From the NCBI RefSeq assembly GCF_900108405.1, contig NZ_FNXG01000003.1:255501-319500 (forward strand): 64,000 bases of DNA, read 5' to 3'. The translations under genes and the position numbers were made by a program. Shown here piece by piece: positions 27,003 through 37,653 of the stretch. Every line of letters begins with the position of its first letter. The first letter of the stretch is position 1. This DNA comes from Paracoccus alkenifer. GTDB lineage: Bacteria > Pseudomonadota > Alphaproteobacteria > Rhodobacterales > Rhodobacteraceae. The notes under the pieces were generated by a model. That model did not search any database, had not been told where the DNA came from, and saw only the letters and a program-made list of their open reading frames with translations.

Positions 27003-27479
27003 TCAGGCGTTGACCGGGACCATGGTTCCCAGCAGCGTGGCCACGTGTTTGCGGCCGCCCTTGTGGGTGGCGCCCTCGGCAAAGACGTCGGCCGTGACGG
27101 TGACGATGCGGCGGCCGGGGCGCAGGACGCGGCCCTCGGCGACCAGCCGGTCGCCTATGGCGGGCGAAAGCAGGTGGATCTTGATCTCGGCGGTGACGAC
27201 CTCGGCGCCCTCGGGCAGGGTGGTCAGCGCCGCATAGCCGGCGGCGGTGTCGCCGATGGCAAAGCTGAGCGCGGCATGGGCAAACCCCTGCTGTTGCAGC
27301 ACATGGGGCGCGATGGGGGCGGAAATGCGGATGCGGCCCGGCGCGATCTCGTCAAGGCTGGCGCCCAGCGTCTGCATCATGGTCTGGCGCGCGAAGCTGT
27401 CGCGCAGCCGCTGCTCGACCATCTCCGCCGTCCTATCGGCTGTCTTGTCGGCGGTGGTGTCGGCTGTCGTGTCATTCAT
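27003..27479 (-). CDS. Hotdog-fold thioesterase (PaaI type)
   Basis: A 158-aa predicted acyl-CoA thioesterase. The hotdog signature [24 protein letters not shown] (about 63-86) holds the catalytic-type Gly-x-x-His/Asp arrangement, followed by [27 protein letters not shown]. The first 18 residues are a degenerate TADT/TADK repeat encoded by tandem 12-bp units, so the true start could be an internal Met (residue 20 or 34). The listed ATG shares ATGA with the ruvB stop, which favours it. Its substrate is unknown. Confidence 0.82.
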   Translation of the reverse strand: MNDTTADTTADKTADRTAEMVEQRLRDSFARQTMMQTLGASLDEIAPGRIRISAPIAPHVLQQQGFAHAALSFAIGDTAAGYAALTTLPEGAEVVTAEIKIHLLSPAIGDRLVAEGRVLRPGRRIVTVTADVFAEGATHKGGRKHVATLLGTMVPVNA

Positions 27480-28522
27480 TTGAACAATCCTTCCTGCGGG
27501 CCGTCCTGCGGGCCGGGCGCGTCCAGCCCCAGATGCCTCCAGCCCAGCTGTCCCAGCATCCGGCCACGCGGAGTCCGCTGGATCAAGCCCTGTTGCAGCA
27601 GATATGGCTCGATCACCTCTTCGATGGCGTCGCGGCTTTCCGACAGCGCCGCGGAAAGGGTTTCCACGCCGACCGGGCCGCCGCCGTAGTGCTGCGCCAT
27701 CAGCGTCAGATAGCGGCGGTCGGCGCCGTCCAGCCCCAGATCGTCCACCCCCAGCCGGGTCAGCGCCATGTCGGCAAGGTCGCGGGTCAGCCGGCCGTCG
27801 CCCTCGACCAGCGCGAAATCCACCACCCGGCGCAGCAGACGCCCGGCGATGCGCGGCGTCCCGCGGGCGCGGCGGGCGATTTCGCGCGTGCCCGCAGGCT
27901 CGGCCGCGACCCCCATCAGCCGCGCGCCGCGGGCGACGATCAGGTCCAACTCGTCCACGGTATAGAACTGCAACCGCGTCGGGATGCCGAAACGGTCGCG
28001 CAGCGGCGTGGTCAGCAGCCCCAGCCGAGTGGTGGCGCCGACAAGGGTAAAGGGTTGCAGCTCGATGCGGACGGTGCGTGCGGCGGGGCCTTCGCCGATC
28101 ACCAGGTCCAGCTCGAAATCCTCCATCGCGGGGTAAAGGATTTCCTCGACCGCCGGGTTCATGCGGTGGATCTCGTCGATGAACAGCACGTCACGGGATT
28201 CGAGATTGGTCAGGATCGCGGCCAGATCGCCCGCCCGCGCCAGCACCGGACCCGAGGTCATGCGGAAATTCACCCCCAGCTCGCGCGCCATGATCTGCGC
28301 CAGCGTGGTCTTGCCCAGCCCCGGCGGGCCGTGAAACAGCGTGTGGTCCATCGCCTGCCCGCGCATCCTGGCGCTGTCGATAAAGACGCGCAGATTGGCG
28401 CGGGCCTCGGCCTGGCCGACGAATTCCTCAAGCCGCTGGGGGCGCAGGGCGCGGTCCTCGGGCTCGCCCTCGATCGGCTCGCCGCGCAGGGTGGGGTCGG
28501 GGGTGGCGGGGCCGGGGATCAT
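27476..28522 (-). CDS. ruvB: Holliday junction branch-migration ATPase RuvB
   Basis: A 348-aa AAA+ motor that drives branch migration with Ruv[12 protein letters not shown] is the family N-terminus, Walker A GPPGLGKT is at 65-72, Walker B FIDEIHRM is near 115, and the C-terminal winged helix ends with [13 protein letters not shown]. The start ATG shares ATGA with the htpX stop. The ruv order ruvC-ruvA-(htpX)-ruvB is interrupted only by htpX. Confidence 0.97.
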   Translation of the reverse strand: MIPGPATPDPTLRGEPIEGEPEDRALRPQRLEEFVGQAEARANLRVFIDSARMRGQAMDHTLFHGPPGLGKTTLAQIMARELGVNFRMTSGPVLARAGDLAAILTNLESRDVLFIDEIHRMNPAVEEILYPAMEDFELDLVIGEGPAARTVRIELQPFTLVGATTRLGLLTTPLRDRFGIPTRLQFYTVDELDLIVARGARLMGVAAEPAGTREIARRARGTPRIAGRLLRRVVDFALVEGDGRLTRDLADMALTRLGVDDLGLDGADRRYLTLMAQHYGGGPVGVETLSAALSESRDAIEEVIEPYLLQQGLIQRTPRGRMLGQLGWRHLGLDAPGPQDGPQEGLFK

Positions 28523-29388
28523 GCGCGCGGCACCCGCGGGATACGGCTGTTGCCCGAGGGCTGCATCTGCGCCAGCAGGTCGATGCGTTCCTGCGTCGAG
28601 GGGTGGGTGGCGAACAGCCGGTCCATGCGCATCGCCCCCAGCGGGTTGATGATGAACAGCGCGGCCGAGGCCGGGTTGCGTTCGGCGGGCATGTTCACCG
28701 TGCGCCCGGCCGCATTGGCGATCTTGGCCAGCGCCGAGGCCAGCGCCATCGGGTTGCCGCTGATTTCCGCGCCCGAGCGGTCGGCGACATATTCGCGTGA
28801 ACGCGAGATCGCCAGCTGCACCAGCGTCGCCGCCAAGGGCGCCAGAAACATCGCAAGCACTGCCCCCAGCGCGCCGCCCTGCCGTTCGCGGTTGCCCGCA
28901 AACAGCATCATGTTGCCCAGCATGGCGATGGCGCCCGCCATGGTCGCGGTCACCGTCATGGTCAGCGTGTCGCGGTGGCGGATATGGGCCAGCTCATGCG
29001 CGATCACGCCGGCGAGTTCGTCGCGGTCAAGGATGCGCAGCAACCCCTGCGTCACTGCCACCGCCGCGTGCTGCGGGTCGCGGCCGGTGGCAAAGGCGTT
29101 GGGCTGGTCGGTGGCCAGCACATACACAGCGGGCATCGGCAGCCCGGCGCGGCCGGCCAGCTGGCGCACCAGCCCGACCAGTTCCGGCGCCTGCGCCTCG
29201 GTCACGGGCATGGCGCCGTGCTGGCGCAGCACCGCCTTGTCGCTGTTCCACCACGCCCAGAGATTGCCCGCCCCAGCGACCAGCAGCGCCAGGGTCGCGC
29301 CGCCCCGCCCGCCGATCAGCCAGCCCATCCCCATCAGCAGCGCCGTCATCGCCGCCATCAGCAGGAATGTCCGCAGATTGCCCGTCAT
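28519..29388 (-). CDS. htpX: Zinc metalloprotease HtpX
   Basis: A 289-aa inner-membrane M48 protease involved in membrane-protein quality control. Two N-terminal helices (about 7-26 and 31-47), the zinc motif HELAH (131-135) with a downstream Glu ligand in SREYVADR, and two further hydrophobic helices (about 145-190) are seen. It is embedded in the ruv operon: 25 bp after ruvA, overlapping ruvB by 4 bp. Confidence 0.95.
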   Translation of the reverse strand: MTGNLRTFLLMAAMTALLMGMGWLIGGRGGATLALLVAGAGNLWAWWNSDKAVLRQHGAMPVTEAQAPELVGLVRQLAGRAGLPMPAVYVLATDQPNAFATGRDPQHAAVAVTQGLLRILDRDELAGVIAHELAHIRHRDTLTMTVTATMAGAIAMLGNMMLFAGNRERQGGALGAVLAMFLAPLAATLVQLAISRSREYVADRSGAEISGNPMALASALAKIANAAGRTVNMPAERNPASAALFIINPLGAMRMDRLFATHPSTQERIDLLAQMQPSGNSRIPRVPRA

Positions 29389-29413
29389 CTTGCCGCCCCC
29401 GATCCCTGCCTGC

Positions 29414-30112
29414 CTATTCCCTTGGCGCCAGCAGCCGCAAGGCCGCGCGGATCAGCAAGGGCGTGGCCGCGCCGGGATCCAGCGCCGCGGCCTGCGCCAC
29501 CGCGGCCGCCGCCTCGGGCGCAGCATAGCCCAGATTGGTCAGCGCCGACAGCGCATCCGCCATGGACGCCGCCGAAACCGCCGGCTGCGCGGGGGGCTGC
29601 GCGGCCGGCGGGGCCGCGGCGGCGGGGGCGGGCTCGATGCCCGGCCCGGCCGCAACCTCGGCGCCGCCTGCGCCCGCGTCCACGGTCAGCGTGCCGCCCA
29701 TGGCGATGATGCCGGGTGCCTTGTCCTTCAGTTCCAGCACCACCCGCTGCGCCAGTTTCGGGCCGACACCGGGGGATTTGCGCACCGTTGCCCAGTCGCC
29801 CAGCGCGATGGCGCGGCCCAGCCCCTCGGGGCCCAGCGTGCCCAGGATCGCCAGCGAGACCTTGGCCCCGATTCCCTGCACGCTGGTCAGCAGCCGGTGC
29901 CATTCCTTTTCCAGCAACGAGGAAAACCCGAACAGCTGCAACAGATCCTCGCGCACGACCAGTTCGGTATACAGCGCCGCCGCCTGCCCGACCGAGGGCA
30001 GCCCTGCCGCCGTGCGTTCATTCACATGGACGATATAGCCCACGCCGCGCACGTCGATCAGCACATGGTCGGGGGCGCGGTGCAGGATCACCCCGGCGAT
30101 GCGGCCGATCAT
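29414..30112 (-). CDS. ruvA: Holliday junction DNA-binding protein RuvA
   Basis: A 232-aa tetrameric junction-binding protein. [26 protein letters not shown] begins domain I, the helix-hairpin-helix repeats include [17 protein letters not shown] and [22 protein letters not shown], and the C-terminal RuvB-binding domain III follows an Ala/Pro-rich linker (about 150-178) longer than in E. coli. It overlaps ruvC by ATGA. Confidence 0.96.
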   Translation of the reverse strand: MIGRIAGVILHRAPDHVLIDVRGVGYIVHVNERTAAGLPSVGQAAALYTELVVREDLLQLFGFSSLLEKEWHRLLTSVQGIGAKVSLAILGTLGPEGLGRAIALGDWATVRKSPGVGPKLAQRVVLELKDKAPGIIAMGGTLTVDAGAGGAEVAAGPGIEPAPAAAAPPAAQPPAQPAVSAASMADALSALTNLGYAAPEAAAAVAQAAALDPGAATPLLIRAALRLLAPRE

Positions 30113-30603
30113 GCCACCACCTTGATGCGCAGGCTGCGGCCTTGCAGGTGGCGGGCGTGGCAGATGGCGATGGCCAGCGCGTCAGCGGCGTCGGGGCCGG
30201 CGATCTCGACCCCCGGCAGTTGAAAGCGCACCATATGCTCGACCTGTCCCTTTTGCGCGTGGCCGACCCCGACCACGGTCTTTTTCACCGCGTTGGGGGC
30301 GTATTCCCCGACCTCAAGCCCCGCCTGCGCCGGGGCCAGCAGCGCCACCCCGCGCGCCTGCCCCAGTTTCAGCGTGCCCACCGCGTCCTTGTTGACAAAG
30401 GTCTGTTCCACCGCTGCCGCGTCGGGGCCATGTGCCGCGATCACCTCGACCAGCCCCGCGTGCAGGTCGCACAGCCGCGCCGCAAGGCTGCCCGCGCGCG
30501 AGCGGATCACCCCGTTCGCCACATGGCGCAACCGCGAGCCGTCCGCGATGATGATCCCCCAGCCCATGTTGACCAGCCCGGGGTCGATGCCCAGCACCTT
30601 CAT
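30109..30603 (-). CDS. ruvC: Crossover junction endonuclease RuvC
   Basis: A 164-aa Holliday-junction resolvase. Catalytic acidic residues: Asp7 in MKVLGIDPG, Glu66 in AAVEQTFVN, and the Asp pair in [14 protein letters not shown] near 137-141. The ATG at 30603 is the standard start; a longer reading from 30720 crosses an unrelated spacer. It is the first gene of the ruvC-ruvA-htpX-ruvB run. Confidence 0.96.
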   Translation of the reverse strand: MKVLGIDPGLVNMGWGIIIADGSRLRHVANGVIRSRAGSLAARLCDLHAGLVEVIAAHGPDAAAVEQTFVNKDAVGTLKLGQARGVALLAPAQAGLEVGEYAPNAVKKTVVGVGHAQKGQVEHMVRFQLPGVEIAGPDAADALAIAICHARHLQGRSLRIKVVA

Positions 30604-30757
30604 GCGCCCGCCATCCTGCCCGCGCCGCCCCGTTGCCGGAACACCGCGCCGCCACCAAGCCCTGCCGGGTCCGCTTTCATGCCTGCCGCCTCTTGCCGTG
30701 TTTTCCCAAGTCGTTAGCACGAAAGGCGAACATCGACCAGCGGTTTCGCCCGGCTGC

Positions 30758-30763
30758 TTGACA
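30758..30763 (+). promoter_or_regulatory. Possible -35 element upstream of phaAB
   Basis: A consensus TTGACA lies 43 bp before the phaAB ATG in the 203-bp divergent spacer with ruvC. No convincing -10 is seen at 16-18 bp spacing, so the promoter call is weak. Confidence 0.25.
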
Positions 30764-30806
30764 ATCCCCTTGCTGTTCTGTGACTCAGACCCGAAACGGG
30801 GGAATA

Positions 30807-33635
30807 ATGACGCCTGCCTTGATCGTCGCGCTGCCGTTTCTGGGCGCCATGTTGCCGGGTCTGATGGTCCGGACCAGCCGCAACGCTGCTGCCATGGCCT
30901 GCGGTGTGTTCACGGCGCTGGCGCTGCTGGGGCTGATCCTCAACGCCCCCGCCGTGCTGGCCGGAGAGATCGTCACGACCCGCATCCCGTGGATGTCCCA
31001 GGTCGGGCTGGACGCCGATTTCATGCTGGACGGGCTGGGGCTGCTGTTCGGGATCCTGATCCTTGGGATCGGGCTGCTGATCATCCTCTATGCGCGGTTC
31101 TACCTGTCGCAGGCCGACGCGGCGGGGCCGTTCTTTACCTATCTGATGCTGTTCCAGGGCGCGATGACCGGCATCGTGCTGTCCGACAACATCCTGATGC
31201 TGCTGGTGTTCTGGGAACTGACCTCGCTGTCGTCGTTCCTGCTGATCGGGTTCTGGAAACACCTGCCCGAGGGGCGGCAGGGCGCGCGCATGGCGCTGAA
31301 CGTGACCGCGATGGGGGGGCTTGCGATGATCGCGGGCTGCCTGATGCTGGGGCAGGTCGCAGGCAGCTATCGGCTGTCCGACATCATCGCGCAGCGCGAG
31401 GCGATCCAGTCCTCGGCGCTTTACCTGCCGGCGTTGTTGCTGATCCTGCTGGGCGCGTTCACCAAATCGGCGCAGTTCCCGTTCCATTTCTGGCTGCCGC
31501 GCGCCATGGCCGCGCCGACGCCGGTCAGCGCCTATCTGCATTCGGCCACCATGGTCAAAGCCGGGATCTTTCTGATGGCGCGGCTGTGGCCGGTGCTGGC
31601 GGGAACGCCCGAATGGTTCGGCATCGTCGCCACCGTGGGGCTGGCCACCATGCTGATCGGCGGCGCGATCGCGCTGTTTCAGGACGATCTCAAGGGGCTG
31701 CTGGCCTATTCCACCGTCAGCCACCTGGGGCTGATCACCATGCTGCTGGGCTTCGGGACCGGGGCCGCGGCCACCGCCGCCATGTTCCACATCATCGCCC
31801 ATGCCAGCTTCAAGGCGGCGCTGTTCATGGGCGCCGGCATCATCGACCACGCCGCGCATACGCGGTCGATCCGGCGGCTGGGGGGCTTGCGCACGCTGAT
31901 GCCGCTGAGCTTCGGGCTGGTGCTGATCGCCTCGCTGTCGATGGCGGGGATTCCGCCCTTCAACGGGTTCCTGTCCAAGGAAATGATGCTGGAACAGGCC
32001 GCCGGCGCGGCCGGGCTGTTCGGGTGGGTGGCCACGCTCGCCTCGGTGTTTTCGGTGGCCTATTCGCTGCGGCTGATCGTGCATGTGTTCCTGGGGCCGG
32101 TGCGCGAGGATTACCCGACCGCGCCGCATGACCCCGGCGCGGGGCTGTGGCTGGGGCCGGCGCTGCTGGTGGCGGTGGTGATCGTCAGCGGGCTGTTCCC
32201 GAACGCCACGCTGGGCTGGATCGTCACGGCCGCGGCCTCGTCCGTCACCGGGCAGGCGCTGCACCCGCATTTCGCGCTGTGGCACGGGGTGAACCCGGCG
32301 CTGCTGATGTCGGCGCTGGCCATCACGGGGGGCGCGGCGCTGCTGGCGCTGTGGCAGCCCGCGGACCGGCTGCGCCAGTCCCTGCCGCGTATCGACGCCA
32401 AGGCGATCTTTGACGCCGTCGTGGGCGGGGCCGAGCGCGTGGCCGGCGCCTTTACGGACGGGTTTTCGAACGGCTCGATGTCGCGGGCGCTGGCGGCGCA
32501 GCTGCTGGTGGCGCTGGCCTGCGGCTTTGGCGCCTGGCAAAGCGGGCTGGCCGGCCCCGCCTCGCGCCCGATGCTGCCCGTCACCCCGGTGGCGCTGGTC
32601 GGCTGGGTGATGATGCTGGTCGGCATCGGCACGCTGGTGACGCTGCACCGCCGCCGAATCCTGGCGCTGGTGCTGATGGGGATCGTGGGGCTGACCGTCT
32701 CGGTCACCTTTGTCTATTTCTCGGCCCCCGACCTGGCGCTGACCCAGATCTCGGTCGAGGTGGTCACGGTCATCATCCTGCTGCTGGCGCTGAACTTTCT
32801 GCCCAAGCGGACGGTGCTGGACACCTCGAACCTCAAGCGCGGGGGCGACGCATTCGTGGCGGCGCTGGCGGGGCTGGGCGTCGGCGGGCTGGCATTCGCC
32901 ATCCTGCGCCGCGATTTCGCCTTTCCGTCGATTTCCGGCTACATGGTCGAAAACAGCCACAAGCTGGGCGGAGGCGACAACGTGGTCAACGTGATCCTGG
33001 TCGATTTCCGCGGCTATGACACCTATGGCGAAATCACCGTGCTGGGGATCGCCGCCCTGACCATCTTTGCCCTGACCGAGACCATGCTGGGCGGGCGCGG
33101 AGCGCGCCGGCTGCAAGGCTGGGTGCGCGACATGCGCCGGGCCGGCGACCGCCACCCGCTGATGCTGGGCGTCGCAACCCGGGTGCTGCTGCCGCTGTCG
33201 CTGGTGGTGGGGCTGTATATCTTTCTGCGCGGGCACAACGCCCCGGGCGGAGGCTTCATCGCCGGGCTGATCGTGTCGGTGGCGCTGGTGATGCATTATA
33301 TGGCCTCGGGGTTTGCCTGGGCGATGCAGCGCCAGTCGATCCCCTATCACGCGCTGATCGCGCTGGGGGTGCTGGCGGCGGGTGTCACCGGCGCGGGGGC
33401 GTGGTTCGCGGGGCAGCCGTTCCTGACCTCGGCCTTTGGCTATGTGCATCTGCCGGGGATCGAGCCGATCGAGCTGGCCACCGCCATGGGCTTTGATACC
33501 GGGGTGTTCCTGTGCGTCGTGGGCGCGGTGATGCTGGCGCTGAATTCCTTTGCCCGGATCGCGCGGCAGGCGGGGCGGGACCATGCCGCCCCCGATGCCA
33601 CCGGCACCGCCCCCACCCAAGCAACCCAACCGTAA
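30807..33635 (+). CDS. phaAB: Monovalent cation/H+ antiporter, fused A and B subunits (PhaAB/MrpAB)
   Basis: A 942-aa multi-spanning membrane protein, the largest subunit of an Mrp/Pha-type Na+(K+)/H+ antiporter. The NuoL-like proton channel part has conserved segments such as [14 protein letters not shown] and [33 protein letters not shown] (about 220-255). The C-terminus carries the MrpB domain (about 785-942, with [23 protein letters not shown]). A/B fusion is the form known from rhizobial Pha systems. The ATG at 30807 follows GGGGGA; a GTG at 30780 is possible but lacks an RBS. Confidence 0.93.
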   Translation: MTPALIVALPFLGAMLPGLMVRTSRNAAAMACGVFTALALLGLILNAPAVLAGEIVTTRIPWMSQVGLDADFMLDGLGLLFGILILGIGLLIILYARFYLSQADAAGPFFTYLMLFQGAMTGIVLSDNILMLLVFWELTSLSSFLLIGFWKHLPEGRQGARMALNVTAMGGLAMIAGCLMLGQVAGSYRLSDIIAQREAIQSSALYLPALLLILLGAFTKSAQFPFHFWLPRAMAAPTPVSAYLHSATMVKAGIFLMARLWPVLAGTPEWFGIVATVGLATMLIGGAIALFQDDLKGLLAYSTVSHLGLITMLLGFGTGAAATAAMFHIIAHASFKAALFMGAGIIDHAAHTRSIRRLGGLRTLMPLSFGLVLIASLSMAGIPPFNGFLSKEMMLEQAAGAAGLFGWVATLASVFSVAYSLRLIVHVFLGPVREDYPTAPHDPGAGLWLGPALLVAVVIVSGLFPNATLGWIVTAAASSVTGQALHPHFALWHGVNPALLMSALAITGGAALLALWQPADRLRQSLPRIDAKAIFDAVVGGAERVAGAFTDGFSNGSMSRALAAQLLVALACGFGAWQSGLAGPASRPMLPVTPVALVGWVMMLVGIGTLVTLHRRRILALVLMGIVGLTVSVTFVYFSAPDLALTQISVEVVTVIILLLALNFLPKRTVLDTSNLKRGGDAFVAALAGLGVGGLAFAILRRDFAFPSISGYMVENSHKLGGGDNVVNVILVDFRGYDTYGEITVLGIAALTIFALTETMLGGRGARRLQGWVRDMRRAGDRHPLMLGVATRVLLPLSLVVGLYIFLRGHNAPGGGFIAGLIVSVALVMHYMASGFAWAMQRQSIPYHALIALGVLAAGVTGAGAWFAGQPFLTSAFGYVHLPGIEPIELATAMGFDTGVFLCVVGAVMLALNSFARIARQAGRDHAAPDATGTAPTQATQP

Positions 33636-33648
33636 GGAGGCCGACAGG

Positions 33649-33996
33649 ATGGAGTTCCTCATCGCCTCGGCCATCGGCAGCCTGACTGCGGCCGGCGTCT
33701 ATCTGGCCCTGCGCAAGCGCAGCTTTGCCGTCGTGCTGGGCATGACGCTGCTGACCTATGCCACCAACCTGTTCCTGTTCACCACCGGCCGGCTGGTGAT
33801 CGACCAGCCCCCGGTGCTGCGCGACGGCGTCACCGCCTATACCGACCCGCTGCCGCAGGCGCTGGTGCTGACCGCGATCGTGATTTCATTCGGCATGACC
33901 GCGGTGGTGGTGGTGATGGCGCTTGGCAGCTTTATCGAGGGGGGCGACGATCACATCGACCTGCCCCGCCGCGACCGCGAGGGACCGGGCGCATGA
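33649..33996 (+). CDS. phaC: Antiporter subunit C (NuoK-like)
   Basis: A 115-aa protein with three hydrophobic helices, NuoK/MrpC-like. It starts MEFLIASAIGSLTAAGVYLALRKRS and has the conserved YATNLFLF and DPLPQALVLTAIVISFG. A perfect-looking RBS, TAAGGAGG (33632-33640), precedes the ATG. It overlaps phaD by ATGA. Confidence 0.93.
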   Translation: MEFLIASAIGSLTAAGVYLALRKRSFAVVLGMTLLTYATNLFLFTTGRLVIDQPPVLRDGVTAYTDPLPQALVLTAIVISFGMTAVVVVMALGSFIEGGDDHIDLPRRDREGPGA

Positions 33997-35546
33997 ACCA
34001 CTGGCTTGTCGTTCCCGTGGTGCTGCCGGCATTCGCCGGGCCGCTGATCGTGCTGGCGATGCGGCACGATCTGGTGCTGCAACGGGTGTTTTCCACCGCC
34101 GCCACCGCCGCGCAGCTGTTGCTGGCGCTGTGGCTGCTGCTGCAATCCATGGGCGGAGAAATCCAGGTTTACCGGCTGGGCAACTGGGCCGCGCCCTTTG
34201 GCATCGTGCTGATGCTGGACCGGCTGGCGGCGCTGATGCTGGTGCTGGCGGGCCTGCTGGGGCTGGTGATCCAGCTATACGCCATCGGTTCCGGCTGGGA
34301 CCGGCGCGGGCGGCATTTCCATTCGCTGTGGCAGTTCCAGCTGATGGGGATCAACGGCGCCTTTCTGACCGGAGACGCCTTTAACCTGTTCGTCCTGTTC
34401 GAGATCTTGCTGATCGCCAGCTACGGGCTGATGATCCACGCGGGCGGAGAGCTGCGGCTGCGCGCGGGCGTGCAATATGTGGTCTACAACCTGCTGGGAT
34501 CATCGCTGTTTCTGGCAGCGCTGGGGACGCTTTATGCGGTCACCGGCACGCTGAACATGGCCGACATGGCCGCCAAGGTCGCCATGCTGCCGGCGCAGGA
34601 CACCGCCCTGCTGCGGGTGGGCGCGGTGCTGCTGATGCTGGTCTTTGCGGTCAAGGCGGCGCTGGTGCCGCTGCATTTCTGGCTGCCGGCCACCTATGCG
34701 CGGGCGCCGGGGCCGGTGGCGGCGCTGTTTGCCATCATGACCAAGGTCGGCATCTACGGGATCATCCGCTTTTTCACGCTGGTGTTCCCCTCGGACGACG
34801 CGCTGATGCGGTTTGCCGCCGACATCCTGCTGCCCGCGGCGCTGGTCACGCTGATCGTGGGCCAGCTGGGGGTGCTGGGCGCGCGACACATGGGGCGGAT
34901 GACCGCCTTTGCCGCCGTGGGATCGGTGGGCACGGTGATGATCGCGGTGGCGCAGTTCCAGCCGGCCGGGCTGGCGGCGGGGATCTGGTATCTGGTGCAT
35001 TCGACGCTGGCCACCGCGGCGCTGTTTCTGGCCGTGGACCTGATCGGCACCCGGCGGCAGGGCGGCAGCCTGTGGCTGCGCCCCGCGCCGCCCATCGTGC
35101 AGGCGGGCATCGTCGCCGCGATCTATTTCGCCGCTGCCATCGCCATGGCCGGGCTGCCGCCGCTGTCGGGGTTCCTGGGCAAGCTGGCGGTGTTGCAATC
35201 CGTGCGCGGCACCGACATGACGGCGCTGATCTGGGCGGTGATCCTGATCACCTCGATCTTTGGGATCGTGGGGCTGACGCGCGCGGGCTCGATGGTGTTC
35301 TGGCGCGCGCATGAAAGCGGCGCCACCCCCGCCCCCCACGCCCCCGATGAACCGCAACCGGACGAGGCGGGGTTTCCCTCGGCCGCGCTGGCGCTGACCT
35401 CGGTGGGCGCGCTGATTGCCGCGATGGCGGTGCTGACGGTGCTGGCCGGGCCGATGATGCGGTTTGCGCAGGACACCGCCGCGCAGCTGTCCGACCCGCA
35501 GCGCTATATCGAGGCCGTCCTGGAACGGCAGGAGGGGGTGAAATGA
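33993..35546 (+). CDS. phaD: Antiporter subunit D (NuoM/N-like)
   Basis: A 517-aa polytopic membrane subunit homologous to complex I NuoM/NuoN. Typical segments: GDAFNLFVLFEILLIASYGL (near 128-147), AALVPLHFWLPATYARAPGPVAALFAIMTKVGIY (near 220-253) with the proton-channel Lys, and a final helix pair after a short acidic loop. It is expected to form part of the ion path with PhaAB. It overlaps phaC and phaE by 4 bp each. Confidence 0.94.
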   Translation: MNHWLVVPVVLPAFAGPLIVLAMRHDLVLQRVFSTAATAAQLLLALWLLLQSMGGEIQVYRLGNWAAPFGIVLMLDRLAALMLVLAGLLGLVIQLYAIGSGWDRRGRHFHSLWQFQLMGINGAFLTGDAFNLFVLFEILLIASYGLMIHAGGELRLRAGVQYVVYNLLGSSLFLAALGTLYAVTGTLNMADMAAKVAMLPAQDTALLRVGAVLLMLVFAVKAALVPLHFWLPATYARAPGPVAALFAIMTKVGIYGIIRFFTLVFPSDDALMRFAADILLPAALVTLIVGQLGVLGARHMGRMTAFAAVGSVGTVMIAVAQFQPAGLAAGIWYLVHSTLATAALFLAVDLIGTRRQGGSLWLRPAPPIVQAGIVAAIYFAAAIAMAGLPPLSGFLGKLAVLQSVRGTDMTALIWAVILITSIFGIVGLTRAGSMVFWRAHESGATPAPHAPDEPQPDEAGFPSAALALTSVGALIAAMAVLTVLAGPMMRFAQDTAAQLSDPQRYIEAVLERQEGVK

Positions 35547-36034
35547 TCCGCCGCATCCTTCCGCATCCGCTGCTGTCGCTGTTCGTGGCGCTGATCTGGA
35601 TGCTGCTGGTCAACCGTTTCGCCTGGGGCTCGCTGGTGTTCGCGCTGGCGCTGGGGCTGATCATCCCCATCGTCACCGAAAGCTACTGGCCCGATCGCGC
35701 CCGCATCCGCAACCCGCTGGGCATCGCAGGGTATATCGCCATCGTCCTTCACGACATCATCAAGGCGAATATCGACGTGGCGAAAATCGTGCTGTTCAAG
35801 CCCTCGCGCGAACTGCAACCGGCCTGGCTGGTGGTGCCGCTGGACATCACGACGCCCGAGGCCATCGCCGTGCTGATGGGCACCATCACCCTGACCCCCG
35901 GCACCGTCAGCTGCGACCTGGCCGAGGACGGCAGCGCGCTGCTGGTCCACGCGCTGCACTGCCCCGATCCGCAAGACGCCATCGACGAGATGAAGACCCG
36001 CTACGAGGCCCGCCTTAAGGAGATCTTCCTGTGA
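35543..36034 (+). CDS. phaE: Antiporter subunit E
   Basis: A 163-aa MrpE-type subunit. It has two N-terminal helices (about 10-45), the family stretch YIAIVLHDIIKANIDVAKIVL and a soluble C-terminal domain with TLTPGTVSCDL. MrpE is needed for full activity of the complex but its function is not well defined. It starts at an ATG overlapping the phaD stop. Confidence 0.93.
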   Translation: MIRRILPHPLLSLFVALIWMLLVNRFAWGSLVFALALGLIIPIVTESYWPDRARIRNPLGIAGYIAIVLHDIIKANIDVAKIVLFKPSRELQPAWLVVPLDITTPEAIAVLMGTITLTPGTVSCDLAEDGSALLVHALHCPDPQDAIDEMKTRYEARLKEIFL

Positions 36035-36306
36035 GCATCCTCAATCTGGCGCTGATGTTCGCCTTTGGCTGTTTCGCGCTGGCGCAGCTGTTGTGCCTGT
36101 ATCGCGTGATGCGCGCGCCCGGATTTTCCGACCGGGTGCTGGCGCTGGACACCATGGCGATCAACATGATCGCGCTGCTGACGCTGTTCGGGATCCAGCG
36201 CGGCACGCAGGTCTATTTCGAGGCGTCGATGCTGTTCGCCCTGGTCGGGTTCATCTCGACCGTCGCCTTTGCCAAGTTCATCCTGCGGGGGGATGTCGTC
36301 GAATGA
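36031..36306 (+). CDS. phaF: Antiporter subunit F
   Basis: A 91-aa MrpF-type subunit with three helices. It includes RVMRAPGFSDRVLALDTMAIN, the MrpF signature. The start is a GTG sharing GTGA with the phaE stop, so it relies on coupled translation. Confidence 0.92.
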   Translation: MSILNLALMFAFGCFALAQLLCLYRVMRAPGFSDRVLALDTMAINMIALLTLFGIQRGTQVYFEASMLFALVGFISTVAFAKFILRGDVVE

Positions 36307-36707
36307 GCATCCTGACCGAGATTCTGGTGGCGGCGCTGCTGGTGACGGGCGGCGTGTTCGGGCTGGTCGGCGCGTGGGGGCTGGTGCGGCTGCCCGACAT
36401 GATGACGCGGCTGCACGGACCGACCAAGGCCGCGACGCTGGGGGTGGGGTCGGTGCTGATCGCCTCGATGCTGCATTTCTGGCTGCACCACGGCATCCTC
36501 AGCTGGCACGAGCTGCTGATCACCATCTTCGTGTTCATCACCTCGCCCATCACCGGGCTGTTCATCGCCAAGGCGCATATGCACCTGTCGTGGCAGCAGG
36601 GCGAGCTGCCCCGCCCGCCATCGGGGGTCGAGTGGAGCACCTATGGCGAAGGCGCGGAAAACAGCCCCATCGTGACGGTAGAGGGGCCGGAAAAACCCTG
36701 CGAGTGA
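36303..36707 (+). CDS. phaG: Antiporter subunit G
   Basis: A 134-aa MrpG-type subunit with three helices. It includes GLVRLPDMMTRLHGPTKAATLG, the family signature, and FVFITSPITGLFIAKAH. The soluble tail (about 95-134) is Pro/Glu-rich and longer than needed for the core. It is the last gene of the operon: its stop is only 4 bp from the opposing xerC stop, leaving no room for a terminator in between. Confidence 0.93.
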   Translation: MSILTEILVAALLVTGGVFGLVGAWGLVRLPDMMTRLHGPTKAATLGVGSVLIASMLHFWLHHGILSWHELLITIFVFITSPITGLFIAKAHMHLSWQQGELPRPPSGVEWSTYGEGAENSPIVTVEGPEKPCE

Positions 36708-36711
36708 CGCG

Positions 36712-37653
36712 CTAGCGCCGCGGATGCGCGGCGCGATGCACCGCCAGCAGATGCGCGTCATCGACGCCGGTATAGACCTGCGTGGTGGACAGGCTGGCGT
36801 GGCCCAGCAGCTGCTGGATGGTGCGCAGATCGCCCCCCGCGGCCAGCAGATGCGTGGCGAAACTGTGGCGCAGCGCGTGGGGGGTGGCGGTTTCCGGCAG
36901 CCCCAGCGACTGCCGCAGCTGGGCCATGGCCCCCGCCACCGCCCCCGGGTTCAGCCGCCCGCCCCGCACGCCCCGAAACAGCGGCCCGTCCGCCGCCAGC
37001 GGCCAGGGGCAGAGCCGCAGATATTCTGACACCGCCTGCCGCGCGACGGGCAGCACCGGCACCACCCGTTCCCGCCCGCCCTTGCCGCGGATCAGCAGCG
37101 ATTCGCCCGGCGGCCAGTCGGCGCCCTCCAGCGCCAGCGCCTCGCCGATGCGCAGCCCCAGCCCGTAAAGCAGCGTCAGCACCGCCGCGTCGCGGGCGGC
37201 GACCCAAGGGGTGGGGTGCTGCGCGCCGGCCAGATCCAGCACGGCGCGGGCCTGTTCGGGGGCAATGGGGCGCGGCAGGCTGCGAAGGTAGCGCGGGCTG
37301 CGGGTGGACAGCGCCCGGCTGGCGTCGAACCCTTCGCGGTCGCTCAGCCAGCGCAGAAACGACCGCACGGCCGACAGCCGCCGCGCCAGGCTGCGCGCCG
37401 ACAGCCCGCGCCGGCGTTCATCGGCGGCAAAGCCGCGCAGGTCGGTCTGGGTCAGGGCGGCCAGCGTGCGGGGCAGCGCCGGCGTGCCGTGATAAAGGCC
37501 CAGAAACCCCAGAAATGCCAGCAGATCGGCCTGATAGGCGGTGATCGTGTGTTCGGACCGCCCGCGCAGCGCGCGTTCGCCGTCCAGCCAGCGCGCCAGC
37601 GCGTCGGCCATCGCAGGGGCCAGCGCCAGCGGCACCGGACCCTGCCCGCTCAT
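36712..37653 (-). CDS. xerC: Tyrosine recombinase XerC
   Basis: A 313-aa site-specific recombinase that resolves chromosome dimers at dif. The N-terminal SAM-like domain is about 15-105. The catalytic set is seen in order: Arg in LLYGLGLRIGEAL, Lys in RGKGGRERVVP, HxxR in PHALRHSFATHLLAAGG, His in LLGHASLSTTQVYT and the nucleophile Tyr there. All are intact. It overlaps DUF484 by ATGA; xerC beside a DUF484 gene is a widely seen pair. Confidence 0.94.
   Translation of the reverse strand: MSGQGPVPLALAPAMADALARWLDGERALRGRSEHTITAYQADLLAFLGFLGLYHGTPALPRTLAALTQTDLRGFAADERRRGLSARSLARRLSAVRSFLRWLSDREGFDASRALSTRSPRYLRSLPRPIAPEQARAVLDLAGAQHPTPWVAARDAAVLTLLYGLGLRIGEALALEGADWPPGESLLIRGKGGRERVVPVLPVARQAVSEYLRLCPWPLAADGPLFRGVRGGRLNPGAVAGAMAQLRQSLGLPETATPHALRHSFATHLLAAGGDLRTIQQLLGHASLSTTQVYTGVDDAHLLAVHRAAHPRR

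Noticed and set aside
30714..33674. 986-aa minus-strand frame opposite phaAB
   Set aside because: Low-complexity His/Gln/Arg composition. The plus strand encodes a recognisable antiporter subunit.
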